Assembly: GCA_014529385.2 (NCBI GenBank)
Contig: CM043954.1
Span: forward strand, 92,159,747 to 92,223,746
Source of the DNA: Adiantum capillus-veneris
Taxonomy: Eukaryota; Streptophyta; Polypodiopsida; Polypodiales; Pteridaceae
DNA: 64,000 bases
Reading direction: 5' to 3'
Shown piece after piece: positions 45,301 to 58,247 of this stretch. The number at the start of each line of letters is the position of its first letter. Positions within the stretch are counted from its first letter, which is position 1. The translations under genes and the position numbers were made by a program. The notes beneath the pieces were generated by a model. It did not search any database. It saw only the letters and a list, made by a program, of their open reading frames with translations, and had not been told where the DNA came from.

Positions 45301-47978
45301 TTTCAACCTTTCATTTGGAAACGAATTTGTGAGGTGATAAAAGCGATTGCTAGTCTGTGTGTGGGGCAGTGAAGCGTTTTTCTACTCATAAATGCAAAAC
45401 CCCATATGATGTGTAGGAGTAGCTTTAGGTAAGTGATCTGATTATGATCTAGAGCTATTCATCACTGATTTATTTGCTGAAGTGCTTGTTTGCATTTAAA
45501 ATCACAAAAAAGTCTGACTTTGAGGGAAAAAATGCAATAAACAAGTTTCTGTTGATATTTTTTCATGACTGATTGGTGCAGAGCATATAAGAGGGCATGT
45601 GCAAGAGGTCTGTGTAGAAAATTGCAATTCTGTAAACTCAAACATCATACACATATGATGTCTCAAGAGGCATCTAGAGACCAAATTTGACAAATCAGAC
45701 TGTACCAAAGTGTTCAGAAGGGGGGTTTTACCCTAGGTCTACACTGAGACTAGAGTTTTGACCAACTCTTGATACCCAAAAAGCAAAAGATGGAGTGTTG
45801 AAAACAAAAAAAAGAGAACCTTGTGATTTTAAGCACATGTTTGCATGAAAATTGGTAAAAGTGCTTGAAAACCAGTGCTGGAGACTTAAGGATGCTAGTG
45901 AAGGAATTCTGGCAAAAAATTCATCAGCAAACATCATACGTGTATGATGTTTGAAGGGTGATTCCGGCAGCAAAAATGAACTTTTGACTTTACACCCCTA
46001 TTTTGCATGTTGTGTTGAGCACATACACCAAGTTTCACTTCAGTTGGGTATACAGACCGAGTTTTGAGGGGATTTTACTCTTTCAGGGGATTACCTTCTC
46101 AAAAAGTGGAGATTTTGTGCAGTTTTGATCTCCAAAATTTGTTGTAAACACATATTTAGGTTCTACATACCAAGGAGCACCTGTGGTAGAAACATAATTT
46201 CATTCAAACCACCTAGACATCATACACGTATGATGTCCTAGAGGCCATATGAGATCAAAAGACACATTTGAGTGCACCCTTGTGATCTAGAGCATTTACA
46301 AAGCATATAGGTCAAATTCCATTGAATTTGAAGCATTTCTGGACTTGTAAAGGCCATAAGACAGATCTAGGGAAAGTGAATGCTTGAATTGACCATAACT
46401 TGCACAAAAAGTGTTGAAACTCATTTTTGAAAGTTATTGTGGGTTACCAGTGTAGTGAGGGACCTCTGGAGTGAGTTTCACCTCATTCTGACTAGTTAGA
46501 CATCATATGCGATGATGTCTAAAGGGTAACTTTAGGGACCAAAGTTGAAATCAGAGCATACCAAGGTGTTAAGCACCATAAAACAAACTTATAGACCAAG
46601 TTTGGACCAATTTTGAGCACATAAACATCATACACGTATGATGTCTATGTCAAGATCTAAAAGTCCAATTGCACTTTCTTTGACCACATAGGAGGTTTGG
46701 AAATGACGTGTTAAGCGTGTTTGCAAAATTTCATCTCATTTTGACACATATCTTTGAATCTAAGGAGATTTTTGCAAGTCCAAGAAGGTAAAGATACAAA
46801 AGTAGTGGTTTTGAGCAATTTTGGCGTCCAAAATTTGATGTAATCACATATTCTTGTTGTATGTATCAAGGAGTACCTTGGGTAGAAATATAAGTGAAAT
46901 CTGAGCCAAAAGAAATCATACGTATATGATGTCTTAGAGGCCAAATCTAGGTCAAATCAGACATTTGAGTATACCATATTGTCCGAGAGCATAAAAGAAG
47001 TCCCTAGCCAAATTTCATAACAATTGGAGCACATTTGGGCTAAAAAGTGTCAAAAGATAGAAATTGGGCAAGATTCATGCTTGTATTGACCATAACTTGC
47101 ACAAAAAGTGTTAAAAATGAATTTTGAAAGTTACTGAGAGTTGCTTAATTTATAAAGATTCTTTGAGATAAAACTCACTTCATTCTGGCACAAAAGACAT
47201 CATACGCGTATGATGTCTCAAGCCCCAAATTTGAAGCCAAAACTTGCATATGAGCTTACAAAAGTGTTTTCCATCACAAGATAGGCCTAGAGACCAAGTT
47301 TCATTCAATTTGGATCACTTTTGGATTAGCTAACCTCCCTGGAAAGTTGCAAGCAACCAAACAAAAAAAGGAGTGATAGACCTAACTTAAAGTGTCAGAA
47401 TCACAAACTGAGACTTGGAGTGGTGGTTAGACTACATCAAGGAGAGTCTACAGTTCAAGTTTGGAGACATTATGAGTTAGGAGACATCACATGCGTATGA
47501 AGTCTCCAGGCACAAAGGACAAACAATAACTTTGACTAGTCAAAGAACTTTCTTCTGACCTGAGAATCCCAAATATCATTCCAAAACAAACACTTGTAAG
47601 TGGACCAAAGCATTCATTTAGTGATGACACTCTAAAATTACAAGAATTGACCTATAGGAAGATTGCAATAGAAGACTATTTTGGCCATAACTTGAGCTCT
47701 CGGTATCGGATTCAAAAACTTTTTTTCATCAAAACAAAGCTCAAGAGTAGCTCTACAAGATTCAATGTAATCCTTGAAAAACAATCGTTGGTGAATGCTC
47801 AAAAAACATCGTTTAAGGCCTCAAAATTCATCCAAAAGTTGGGGGTGTCTAAAAGTGACAATTTGAGAGAATTGTGCGCGGTTTTGGACATAATTTTGAC
47901 TTTTCCCTGACCAAAGCCCTTGAACACATTTATATAAGTCTTCTTACATCAAGCTAAAGCTATTAAGCCCAAAGATCA
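45300..47978 (+). other. Element C leader with eight diverged palindromes
   Basis: Homologous to the A leader (GATCTAGAGCTATTCATC, AATGCAATAAACAA). Palindromes related to GACATCATACG plus reverse complement start at 45641, 45931, 46216, 46499, 46624, 46912, 47196 (perfect) and 47483: steps 290, 285, 283, 125, 288, 284, 287 bases. Sequence between them is itself a diverged tandem repeat (recurrent CCATAACTTGCACAAAAAGTGTT at 46390 and 47090). No gene. Confidence 0.8.
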
Positions 47979-49620
47979 TGTCTACTCTAGTTTCAAACTC
48001 AGCCTATACAAGCTTAGGGATCCCAAGGATAAAGGAGCATTGCCCGTAATGTATCTTCCAAACAACTGATAAAGACCAATCTTGTTGAGAGATTTTGGAT
48101 GAGAGATCACGAGAGTGACACGAGAGTGAAGGAATGTATAGATACATTGACGGCAGTGAGGTTGACCTGTATAGATGCTCAAAGCCATACCCAGTAGAGC
48201 AGACGGATTATAAGCTCTTATATGTCTATACATACAGAGGTGACTGTTAATGGAAATCTATAACTGTTGATAAGTATGGACGAGAATACAGACCTGCAAA
48301 AAGCACAAATCCATGGACTGCATTCAAAATAGGTGGATATTTGATCAATGAAGGACCACAAATTCCCCACCAAACATGAGAATTCCTACGAGAATTCCAA
48401 AGAGGGAGCCACCCAGATTCCCTTCTAGAACGATAACGAGAGATGAAATGATCATAGAGATGGAAGACATGCCTCCTCAAGTGAATCTCCCTAATTGACC
48501 AATCTCCAAGAGAACGAATAAACCCTTCGAAGAAGAACCTAGCCATAGTAGAAGGCTTGAAGTGAGAGAAGGATTGTGAGAGTCTATGGTTAGATTTGTA
48601 GACAATCAGCGAGTTAGATTGTCCCAAGTCCACAAATGGATAAACAAGAAATGCTCCAGAGATAAAGATCCGAGAGATCACGTAGTAATTTTTAGAAGAG
48701 TAATTAGAGTAGAGGAAGTTTTGGATTTTGCGACACAGTTTGCGGAATTTGGACCGACTCTGGAAGATGATGCAGCTTTATGGTTTGACTCAGTGGAAAA
48801 ACAAGATTTTGAGACTCTAGATTAACTCTTTGGAGAATTCTCACAAAAAAAGGCATAGCTCACAATACGGATTCACAAATCCACATATTCAAGCAAAAAG
48901 AGGGTGGATCAATACGCAAAGCGGTATTACAACTCAAGAGATATGTCAAGCTTTGTCCAAGAGTGGAACTACCTACAAAGGCATGATTGATGCTAACCTT
49001 TATCCAATGAATGAGATATGGGTCTTCAGAAGGATTTGCATATGATAAGGAGCTTGACGCTAAAAAAATTCATCAAAGAAGCTCTTTATGTAGTGGATAA
49101 CTATGAGGAATATAAAGAAAAGTGTTGTAAGAGTCAAGAGGATGACACATCCTCTCAACACAGTGATTCACACATGATTGAGTCCATTGCAAACCCAACG
49201 ACGCCTATCGATCAAGAAAAGTTCATTGAGATGAAATGGTCAAGATGTTAACTCCTCTTGTAGAGTCTAAGCCAAGGGAGCCTAAGTGGTGAAAAATTGA
49301 GAGAAATTGGACAAACCATACGACAAAAGAGTGTTACTATAGCAAGGAATATGATAGGGAGAGGTATGATTCTAGTAGCACACCTACTCCACCTAGATAC
49401 ACAATGGGGAATGTGCCAGGTCCAGTAGGGGTTTCAAGGCCACAACCTGTCTTAGAGCAACAACCTCCATTGCTAGGTGCTAAAATGCCTATAGACATGA
49501 GATACACACTGATGATGTAAGCATCTAATAAACAAGCGCTAGTACCAACTACCATGTATTATGACAACCAAAGCGGGTAGTGCCCTTCAAAGCGACAGAA
49601 GATGAGAGAAACACATGGAG
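47979..49620 (+). pseudogene. Element C gag, first part
   Basis: Matches A gag in several frames: DLYRCSKPYP, VDKYGREYRP and FKIGGYLINEGP parallel A's lineage-specific region; then VEEVLDFATQFAEFGPTLED with ALWFDS, a capsid-like block; FIKEALYVVDNYEEYKEK; and TMGNVPGPVGVSRPQPVLEQ, the proline-rich segment. Many stops. It is broken near 49620 by element D and resumes at about 58290. Confidence 0.85.
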
Positions 49621-49686
49621 TGGTGAGGCCGGTACAACCTCCATCCCCTGCATCTTGACTTGAAGAAAGAAGTTATGATATGATAT

Positions 49687-50851
49687 CCAAGGGTGTTGGT
49701 ATAGGCTCTCAACTTCTCAACAAGCTTGGAGAAGAAGATGGAGTTCTTCCACTTTGACCAAGTGACAAAATGCTTGAAAAATGAGTGTGTGAGAGAGTGT
49801 ATACCCCAAGCACACCCCTTGCTTGATTTGGTCGACCCCTCCTTGTAATTCAAGCTTGAAGCTCATTGGACCCCTCTAAGCCTAGCCAATCACATACATA
49901 ATTCATTTCAAGCAATGTGGGTAGCATTAGGACAAGTGTCCTCCTTACCTCTTTGAGAGAGAGAACTTGAAAATATCTAGATATTTGTTGAATTGAACTA
50001 GAAGCTCATTGGACCAACCAATAGGATTCAAGCACACCATGTGGCTAAGCATAGGGAGAGCCTGACATGTGTCCATGTGCCCCTTGAGAAAAGGGATGCC
50101 CTTTGGGTGAGTGGGAGGTTAAGTCAAATATTCCCCTAACGTTGGGGCTTTCCCCCTCCTTTGTAGGGTCTCTTTCTGACTCAAGCACCTTACCCGGCAT
50201 GCATGGGAAGCTTTTCAAGAACCTTCCTCATCAAGCATGGCAAGCACCTTCCTCATCAAGCATGACAAGCACCTCAAGCACCTTAGTGAGCAAGCACGAC
50301 AAGCACCTTAGTGAGAAAGCACAAAAAGCACCTCAAGCACCTTACTCATCAAGCATGACAAGCACCTTACTCATCAAGCATGACAAGCACCTCAATCACC
50401 TTAGTCACCAAGCATGACAAGCACCTGAAGCTTGGGCCGAGTTTCCACCTCAAGCACAACCCTAGCTTGCCTAAGGTATAAGGTCTTTCAACACTAACCT
50501 TTGGAGGTCTTTAATGAAGCTAACCCTAAGGTCTTTTAAGCTCCATTAGATGCACGTTTCTTTTTGATAGACTACCTCCTTTTGTACCTCTATTGGGATG
50601 TAACCATCTCTCCTCTTGGTCCTCTACTGAGATAAGTCTAGAAGCACTTATTGCACATTTCTCTTTGGTAGACAATCTCCTTTTGGACCCCTATTGAGAT
50701 GTAACCATCTCTCCTTTTGGTCCCTTACTGAGATAGGTCTAGAAGTGCATGTCTCTATTCTAACTCTTGTTCTCGTTTATTCTCCCACATCAAATGATCA
50801 GTTTAAAATGAGAAAATCATTTGGATTAGCTAGATATTAGATTTTATGACA
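49687..50851 (-). repeat. 3' LTR of element D, truncated
   Basis: Aligns with 57062-58247 throughout, ending ...ATTAGATTTTATGACA. Contains short tandem arrays: AAGCACCTCAAGCACCTTA units (about 50220-50430) and a ~100-bp unit with CTATTGAGATGTAACCATCTC (50560-50745). Next to it on the minus strand, AAGAGAGAGGT is a plausible polypurine tract. Confidence 0.8.
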
Positions 50852-51172
50852 TTACCTCTCTCTTGAAATCATAGTCATCCTCGACTATGAGGTAGAGAAG
50901 ATAAAGCCTAGTCATTAGTCCATGTTTCTTAGTGGGTAGAGGATCCCTTTTTACCCTACAACATCATTCTAGAATGGATGACTAATCCATTTGGTGCTTG
51001 GGAGGCTTAACTGCCACAAGCATGTCTGCTCTTTAGTCTGTATCATACTTCCAAAGTAGAGTGACAAGTTCTACTTGGTGTTTGGGAGACGTATCACATT
51101 GGACCTCAAATGGCTCTGGGAGATCTGAAAGGCTATGGAGGGTGTGGGAAGCAATGGCTGCTTCAATCTTGC

Positions 51173-51177
<5 letters not shown>

Positions 51178-51239
<62 letters not shown>
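51178..51239. repeat. (GA)n in left LTR of element E
   Basis: About 31 GA units; the same place in the other LTR holds about 62. Confidence 0.95.
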
Positions 51240-51242
<3 letters not shown>

Positions 51243-51698
51243 TCGATACACAGAGGAGTAAAAAGAACACACTTATTTCTGTTGATCGACTGCTTATAAA
51301 GTTAACCCTATAAAGGCAAAAATTGCCATGCATGACTTAACTTGCAACTGGACTTTCCTGCATGCTTTAGGAGACTGTGCCCACAAGCTAGACAACTTGC
51401 CTACCCAACAAAACCCCCCTCAAGCCCAAACTACTGACAATAAACTCGAGAAAGACATACCATGGTAGAGTTCATTCACCTGAAACCATGAGTAGAAGAC
51501 CCCCCCTTGACTATAGCATAGGTGTGTATGCGTACTTCCCTCAAATAACTATCAGCGTGAGACATACCAAAACTCAACCAAACAACAAAGGGTGGTCTTA
51601 CTATTTTATTTTATGGCAGTGTCTGTAGCCCATACAATTATTGAGAAATAACTGACATAACAAAAATATGATTGCTGCGTCCACATATAGCACAAGGT

Positions 51699-51995
51699 CT
51701 AGTGCTGGTAGTAGACCTGGTGGAATTGGCAGTTGAAGTGCAACCACGGGCTACATATGAAGTTGGTACAAAAGAGCTTATTCGTGGTACTCGTTTTTCT
51801 TCTTCCAAAAGCTTGTTCGTCTTTCCTCTGTTGCTCGGCAGATAATACCCTTGTAACTGCAGCGGATGTGCCAGATTCGTCGACTGCGAGAGGCTTGACC
51901 ACGTTCCATAGGTTTTTCCACATCAAATAGCCTTTAACTTTGATCTGCCAAGTGTGGAAACCGGTCCCGTTGTATTTGTTGACTTTCGATGCCAT
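51699..51995 (-). pseudogene. Element E copia gag fragment
   Basis: ATG near 51995: MASKVNKYNGTGFHTWQIKV then GYLMWKNLWNVVKPL, the N-terminal UBN2-like part of copia Gag (YNGTGFHTWQ, W..L). The match ends after about 70 residues and the remaining frame is unrelated. No protease, integrase or RT, consistent with a deletion derivative using another copia's enzymes. Confidence 0.85.
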
Positions 51996-52617
51996 GTTGA
52001 GGTATTTAAAGTAAAAGAAGGTGAAGGTTCGGTCAGATTTAACTTGTAGCAGAAATTCCAATCAACTTTTGATGTTCCGAAGCAAAGGTGTTGAAGCTTT
52101 AAAATGTGACTAATACTGTATGTCAATTTACTATTTTGAGTTCGTCACCAACATGATCAAATATTGAGCGCACCATAACTGAACACTGAGCACAGCTTGC
52201 AAGAAGTGTAGCATAACGGATTTTGCGAGGGTGGGAATGCTCACTGGCTTAGGGAGTTTGGACCAAAAAAGGGTGGACACTTGATTTTTAATGTGAAAAT
52301 CAATCAAAAGAAAAATAACTTTGTAACACAGCGATGGTGCAGACTGTCGAAGACCAAGGCATGCTCAAGGCAACCCGTACAGACCGAATTGGCAGTTGGT
52401 CAAGAGACGATATGTCTCCAGCAAGCCTGGGAAAATTCGATGATGCCGGTGTTGCTCGGTTTCTTGCAGGTCGATAACGAATGCTTCCCTTCTCTAAGAG
52501 GCTGTACCTGCATAGATTTTATTGAGACTGAAGCCGAGAACCAAAGCTTTGATACCATCTGAAAGGCTATGGAGGGTGTAGGTGGGAAGCCATGGCTGCT
52601 CCAATCTTGCAGAAGAG

Positions 52618-52748
<131 letters not shown>

Positions 52749-53889
52749 TCGATACACAGAGGAAAAAAAAGAACACGCTTGTTTTTGTTGATTGATTGCT
52801 TGTAAAGTCAACCCTACATATAAAGGCAAAAATTGCCATGCATGACTTAACTTGCAACTAGACTATCCTGCATGCTTTAGGAGACTTTGCCCATGAGCTA
52901 GACAAACCTGGGCTTGCATACCCAACAAGATCTGGTAGTGTGAACACAAGTTGAGAGATAAGCTTCTCAAAAGCTTCTTGCACTTTTGCACTCCGTGAAT
53001 ACTTAACATTCTTTTTTGTTAAGTGCTATTAGCAAGAATTTTTCTATGAAGTATCTATAATATGCACATATATCTATAAAGCTTTGTACCTCCTGTAGAT
53101 TCCTTGGATTAGGCCATCCTTTTATTACCTCTAACTTTGTTGGATCCATACGGGTGCCATCTTTAGAGATAATGTCACCTAAATATTGAATATCTTGTAG
53201 GAAAAATTCACTTTTCTTTTGATTAATGAAAATATTATTCTTCCTCACAACTTGAAAGATTACCTGAAGGTGTCGCTTGTACTCCTCAAGAGAATTTGAG
53301 TGGCCTGAAGAGTTTTGTCCATCATGAGTTTGAATGCAGTTGGAGCATTTGTCAGGAAAAAACTTGTAATCAAATAGATCTTCTACCCACGGCATGGGAA
53401 ATCTTTTTTTTATAGTGATCTTATTTAGTGCGCTATAGTCAACACACATGTGATATGTGCCATTTTTCTTTTGCACTAAAAGTACTGATAAACAAAATGG
53501 AAAGGAGCTAGGCCTCACCATCCCTTTTTCCACCAATTTTTGCACTTGCCTCATGATCTCCTCTTGTTGAGCTTGTGAAACTCAATAAGGAGGTTTATTA
53601 GGCAGTGAGCTTCCTAGTAGGAGCTCTATTGCATGGTCATCATCCCTCGTTTTAGAGGTAGCTCACTAGGGATGTCATAAAAAAAAACATCTTGGAATCC
53701 ATTTAGGAAATTAGACAACTCTAATTCCTCTTGATTTCCTTTATTGCTACTTGCGAAAACATTAGAATCATTTACAAATTCTCTAATAAAAATCATATAC
53801 ACAAAAGTAGAGCTTTTCATGGACTTATAAAAAACAAGCATATTTATCAGGGATATGGTGTTCCCCGACTCATTAGCATCTATATACAT

Positions 53890-54310
53890 GCTCTTTTCCC
53901 TATAGGTGAAGTAGATTCTTCTTTAAGGGAACTTTATGTTGGAAGACATGCGGTTGAACCATGCTGCCCCAACAACAATAACATCCTCATGTTTGAAAGG
54001 GGTGATAAAGAAATCCTCTTTGTCCAAATAGATTTGGACTTAAAGACTCAATTTTCCAATTAAGGGAGTAATTGAGATGTCTTGTCCCTTGATAGCTACA
54101 TTGGCTTTCAATGCATCTCCCATCTCGTGGGCTTGTATGCCTAGCTTGGTGGTCAACTCCGTGGATATGAAGTTGTGAGTTGAACCATGGTCAACTCACA
54201 ACTTGTCCCTTGATAACTCCATTGGATTTCAATGCATCTCTCCCATCTCGTGGGTTTGTATGCCTAGCTTGGTGGTCAACTCCGTGGATATGAAGTTTTG
54301 AGCTGAACCA
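53890..54310 (-). pseudogene. Element D protease region with ~120-bp tandem duplication
   Basis: Minus-strand AFIFFDPGSAQNFISTELTTK marks the protease active site as DPG in place of DSG/DTG, followed by KLGIQTHEMGE. The stretch 54202-54310 repeats 54081-54192 with a few differences, duplicating the active-site exit region; the joined region is not open. Confidence 0.75.
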
Positions 54311-56041
54311 GGGTCAAAAAAAATAAAGGCATCATGCTCTTGTATCTTTTCCCAAGCATAGGAAATGAGAAATCCTTGGCAATGACCATCCTCTTTTGGA
54401 GCTTCAACCATAGAGGCTCTAAGCGGCTCATTGCACACATTTCTTTGGGGGCAAGCACGATAGGCTTGTCCTTTCTCCCCGCACTTGAAGCACCGATTAT
54501 CTTTGCAATACCGCTCTAGCTCCTGGAGAGAAAGTCGATTCTTGCCTTTGTAGACTCTTTTCTCCTTAGCTTTATTGTTGTTGATAGAGTTGCCTTGGGA
54601 AGAATTTTGAGCATCGTTCTTCTGCTTTGCTTCATTTTGATCTTTGTTTTCCATGGGCTTGGCATTCCTTTTAGCCCTTGCTGGAAATTGATGCGCAAAG
54701 TAACCAAATAGAGTGGTGGAGTACTTTTGTGATAGAACCAGGCCGTTGGGAGTTGACTTGGAAATTTCTTGAGGTAATCCCCCACATAATTGTTGCTTTT
54801 TCTTCGCAAAGTCTATTTTTTGAAAGAAAGTAGCCTTGAGATGTAAATCCCAAAACTTGTCCACATATTTGTGGATAGACTCATGGGGGAGAAGCTTCAA
54901 ACTCCACCATTTGGTAAGAACTTTGTCCTTTGCATCGCTTGATGACTAAGATGCTTGAGGCTCTTGTCGTGCTTGCCGACTAGGGAGCCTGAGGTGCTTG
55001 TGGGAACACTACCCAGGCTTGAGATGCTTTGTCATACTGGATGACTAAGGTTCTTGGGGCTAAGGTGTATAAAAAGTCAAATCCATCCCTACAAGAGAGG
55101 GAGCGAGCCCTAAAGCTAGGGGGATGAGAGAGAACACACACACCCTCACACAAGGCAAGGTTGATACAAAGAAAGAAAAAGGGACACTTGTCAAGATCCT
55201 TCTCATGTTGCCCTCATGGTGTGCCTAAAGCCTATTGGTTGGCCTTGCAAGGAATTGCTCCATGATGGAAATTCATAGAGTTTTCCATGTCTTTGGGGCT
55301 TTGCCATTGCCACGAAGGCTAGCCCACCATTGACGATCAGATTTTTGGAAGTGCATAGCTACATGATGTAGCTTGGAGGACTCCGTGAAGGCCTCGTCTC
55401 CAAAGGCCACATCAAATTGTTCGATGAAGGCCAATACTTTGTCAGTAGCACCAAAGGTGCCATCATAGGTGAAAAGAAATACTCTTTCCTCTCTCTTTGA
55501 ACTTCTTGAGATTTTGGGACCTTTGCCATGCAGGGTAAGATTTGCGATGTCCTCCCCTCTTGTATTCTCTAGGAGAATAGCTATTGCTTTCATCGGAAGA
55601 GGAGGAATGTGAAGAAGAGGGTGACCTCTTTCTTACCATTTTCTTCCTTTGTTTCCTCTCTTCCCTTTTGGAGTGACCAGGAGAAGGACTGTGGGTTGAC
55701 TGTTTCCTCTTGGGAGGAGTTGGCGATCGTCTAGACCACCGTCTTCATGGAGCCACATCTTTAGAGGAACTTAGGGATTCGTTACTTTCTCACTCCTTGG
55801 ATTCATCCTCTCGTATGGGACAGAGTCTTCTTTTGCGAGTCTCATCAAGAGGCCTCCTAAGCTCTCTCTCCTCTTGGAGAGGAAGGAAAATCCCATAAGC
55901 ACAAAGTTGTCGTTGAGTAACTTCGGCTTGCAAAGCAGGGTTGCCCATAGCTTGTTGCAACCTAGTAACAAGATAACTAACAAACATGGGGGCATCATCA
56001 TTAGCACCTTTATGTAAAAAATCAAAGTTATCAATGTTCAT
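54229..56041 (-). pseudogene. Element D gag, interrupted
   Basis: ATG 56041 (MNIDNFDFLHKG, then LQQAMGNPALQAEVTQRQL) opens gag but stops near 55790. The central capsid-like block (55593-55273) reads VLAFIEQFDVAFGDEAF and SDRQWWASLRGNGKAPKTW; after a ~350-bp interruption it continues LLPHESIHKYVDKFWDLHLK and, with a basic region, reaches one canonical knuckle CFKCGEKGQAYRAC (CX2CX4HX4-like with Y at the H position) before the protease. Stops and shifts make it nonfunctional. Confidence 0.85.
54912..55268. repeat. Insertion within element D gag
   Basis: About 350 bases with no gag similarity, splitting the capsid block. Its left half holds GACTAAG(A/G)TGCTTGAGG-type repeats, the reverse complement of the tandem units in the D LTR. 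Possibly an inverted LTR fragment; edges approximate. Confidence 0.45.
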
Positions 56042-56453
56042 TCTACTCTCTTAGTTATTGTCAACCATAATAATTAAACTTATGTATAAAATTACTTTGT
56101 GCTTTGGTACCCTCAAAAGCCTTAGTCGCTACTCGTCTTTATCTTTGAAAATAAGTTCTCAAGCAGCCACACATGTGGTGTCGACAATGTTGATTGCAAA
56201 GACTAGTGGAGAGAGTCTAACATTGCTTGGTTGATTATAGTTCTTGTTGAGCTTGCTAGTAGCTCAATAATGGTTAATCCAAAGGCAGCCTCCATTATTA
56301 AGACTATAGTTCCCAACGGTGTACCTCGAACTAAGTCCTTCTCAACCAAGATAATAGATCCCTGTCCCACTTACCCTATTGCAATAAACATGCCCAACCT
56401 TTCATGAACAACTCAAGGACCTCTCTTCTTAAGCAAGAAAAGAGAAACCAATA

Positions 56454-56465
56454 GCTCTGATACCA
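56454..56465 (-). promoter_or_regulatory. Primer-binding site of element D
   Basis: Minus strand TGGTATCAGAGC, one base after the LTR end CCATTACA; tRNA-Met type, common in chromovirus-like gypsy elements. Confidence 0.85.
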
Positions 56466-56466
56466 A

Positions 56467-58247
56467 TGTAATGGAAATGGTCTATGAACTTTGAGAATAG
56501 CGGAATTAGGAGAATTAAAGAGAGCATTTTTGTGAGGCTACTTTGAGAACATAGAGGGTGAAATTAATAAGTGGTAGAAACATAACCATTATAATTAATT
56601 AACTTGGCATGAAAGATACTTTTGCAAGAGGGAGAATTAGAGAACTTGAAAACAATTGAGGACCAAATTTATGTGGAGTCGGGTCCCCCTCCAATAGACT
56701 TTTGTATCATAGATTCTCCCATAAAGAGAGACTTGGTATAATACAATGTTTGTGTTTCTTGTGACCTTGGTGATGCTATGAAGATGGAAAGCTTCGTGCA
56801 TCACTAGAATAACATAAAATTTGTAAAAGCATTAACCATCCCCAGCCTCGGTCCCAAGGCCTCAAACACCTTCAAAGGTGGAGAGAGCTAGCGGGGAATG
56901 AGGTAGGAAGAGGAAGAAGAAACATTCATAGGAGAAAGAAATAGTTCCTCACTTATCATCACTCTTCTTGCTAGCATACATAATAGCATAGCAATGAAGA
57001 TGGAGAAGATGGCAAGCTTAAGCATTGAAGAATGGCTCTTGGTTGGATTTTCATTCCATGGCCAAGAGTGTTGGTGTAGGCTCTCAACTTCTCAACAAGC
57101 TTGGAGAAGAAGATAAAGTTCTTCCACTTTCACCAAGTGAGAGAATGCTTGAAAAATGAGTGTGTGAGAGAGTGTATACCCCCAAGCCCACCCCTTGCTT
57201 GCTTTGGTCGACCCCTCCTTGTAGCTCAAGCTTGAAGCTCATTGGAGCCCTCTAAGTATAGCCAATCACATGCATAATGCATTTCAAGTAACATGGGTAG
57301 CATTATGACAAGTGTCCTCCTTACCTCTTTGAGAGAGAGAACTTGAAAATATCTAGATATTTGTTGAATTGAACTAGAAGCTCATTGGACCCTCTTTGGC
57401 CCAGCCAATAGGATTCAAGCACACCATGTGGCTAAGCATAGGGAGAGCCTGACATGTGTCCATGTGCCCCTTGAGAAAGGGGGTTCCCTTTGGGTGAGTG
57501 GGAGGTTAAGTCAAAGATTCCCCTAACGTTGGGGCTTTCCCCCTCCTTTCTAGGGTCTCTTTTTGACTCAAGCACCTTACCCCCCATGCATGGGAAGCTT
57601 CTCAAACACCTCAAGCACCTTAGTCAGCAAGCACGACAAACACCTTAGTCAGCAAGCACAAAAAGCACCTCAAGCACCTTACTCATCAAGCATGACAAGC
57701 ACCTCAATAACCTTAGTCACTAAGCATGACAAGCACCTCAAGCTTGGGCTGGGTTCCCACCTCAAGCACAACCCTAGCTTACCTAAGGTCTAAGGACTTT
57801 TAAAAATAAACTTTGGAGGTCTTTAATGAGCTAATCCTAAGGTATTTTAAGCTCCATTAGATGCACCTTCTTGTTTGATAGACTACCTCCTTTTGGACCC
57901 CTATTGAGATGTAACCATCTCTCCTCTTGGTCCCATGTGGAGATAAGTCTAAAAGCACTTATTGCACATTGTTCTTTGGTAGACAATCTCCTTTTAGACC
58001 CCTATTGAGATGTAGCCATCTCTCCTTTTGGTCCCCTACTGAGATGTAAACATCTCTCCTTTGGTAGAAAATCTCCTTTTGGACCCCTATTGAGATGTAA
58101 CCATCTCTCCTTTTGGTCCCCTGCTGAGATATGTCTAGAAGCACATATCTCTATTCTAGCTCTTGTTCCCTTTTATTCTCCCATATTAAATAATCAATTT
58201 AATATTAGAAAATCATTTGGGCTAGCTAGATATTAGATTTTATGACA
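56467..58247 (-). repeat. 5' LTR of element D
   Basis: On the minus strand TGTCATAAAATC ... CCATTACA. The half near 57062-58247 matches the truncated 3' LTR. A block at 56650-56930 also occurs at 62200-62480 in the same orientation. Tandem arrays as in the left LTR: AAGCACCT units (57600-57740), and the CTATTGAGATGTAACCATCTC unit in more copies (57890-58130). Confidence 0.75.

Noticed and set aside
45641..47504. CRISPR-like array of regularly spaced repeats
   Set aside because: Spacers are ~260 bp and related to each other, repeats are perfect palindromes, and the context is a eukaryotic retrotransposon leader.
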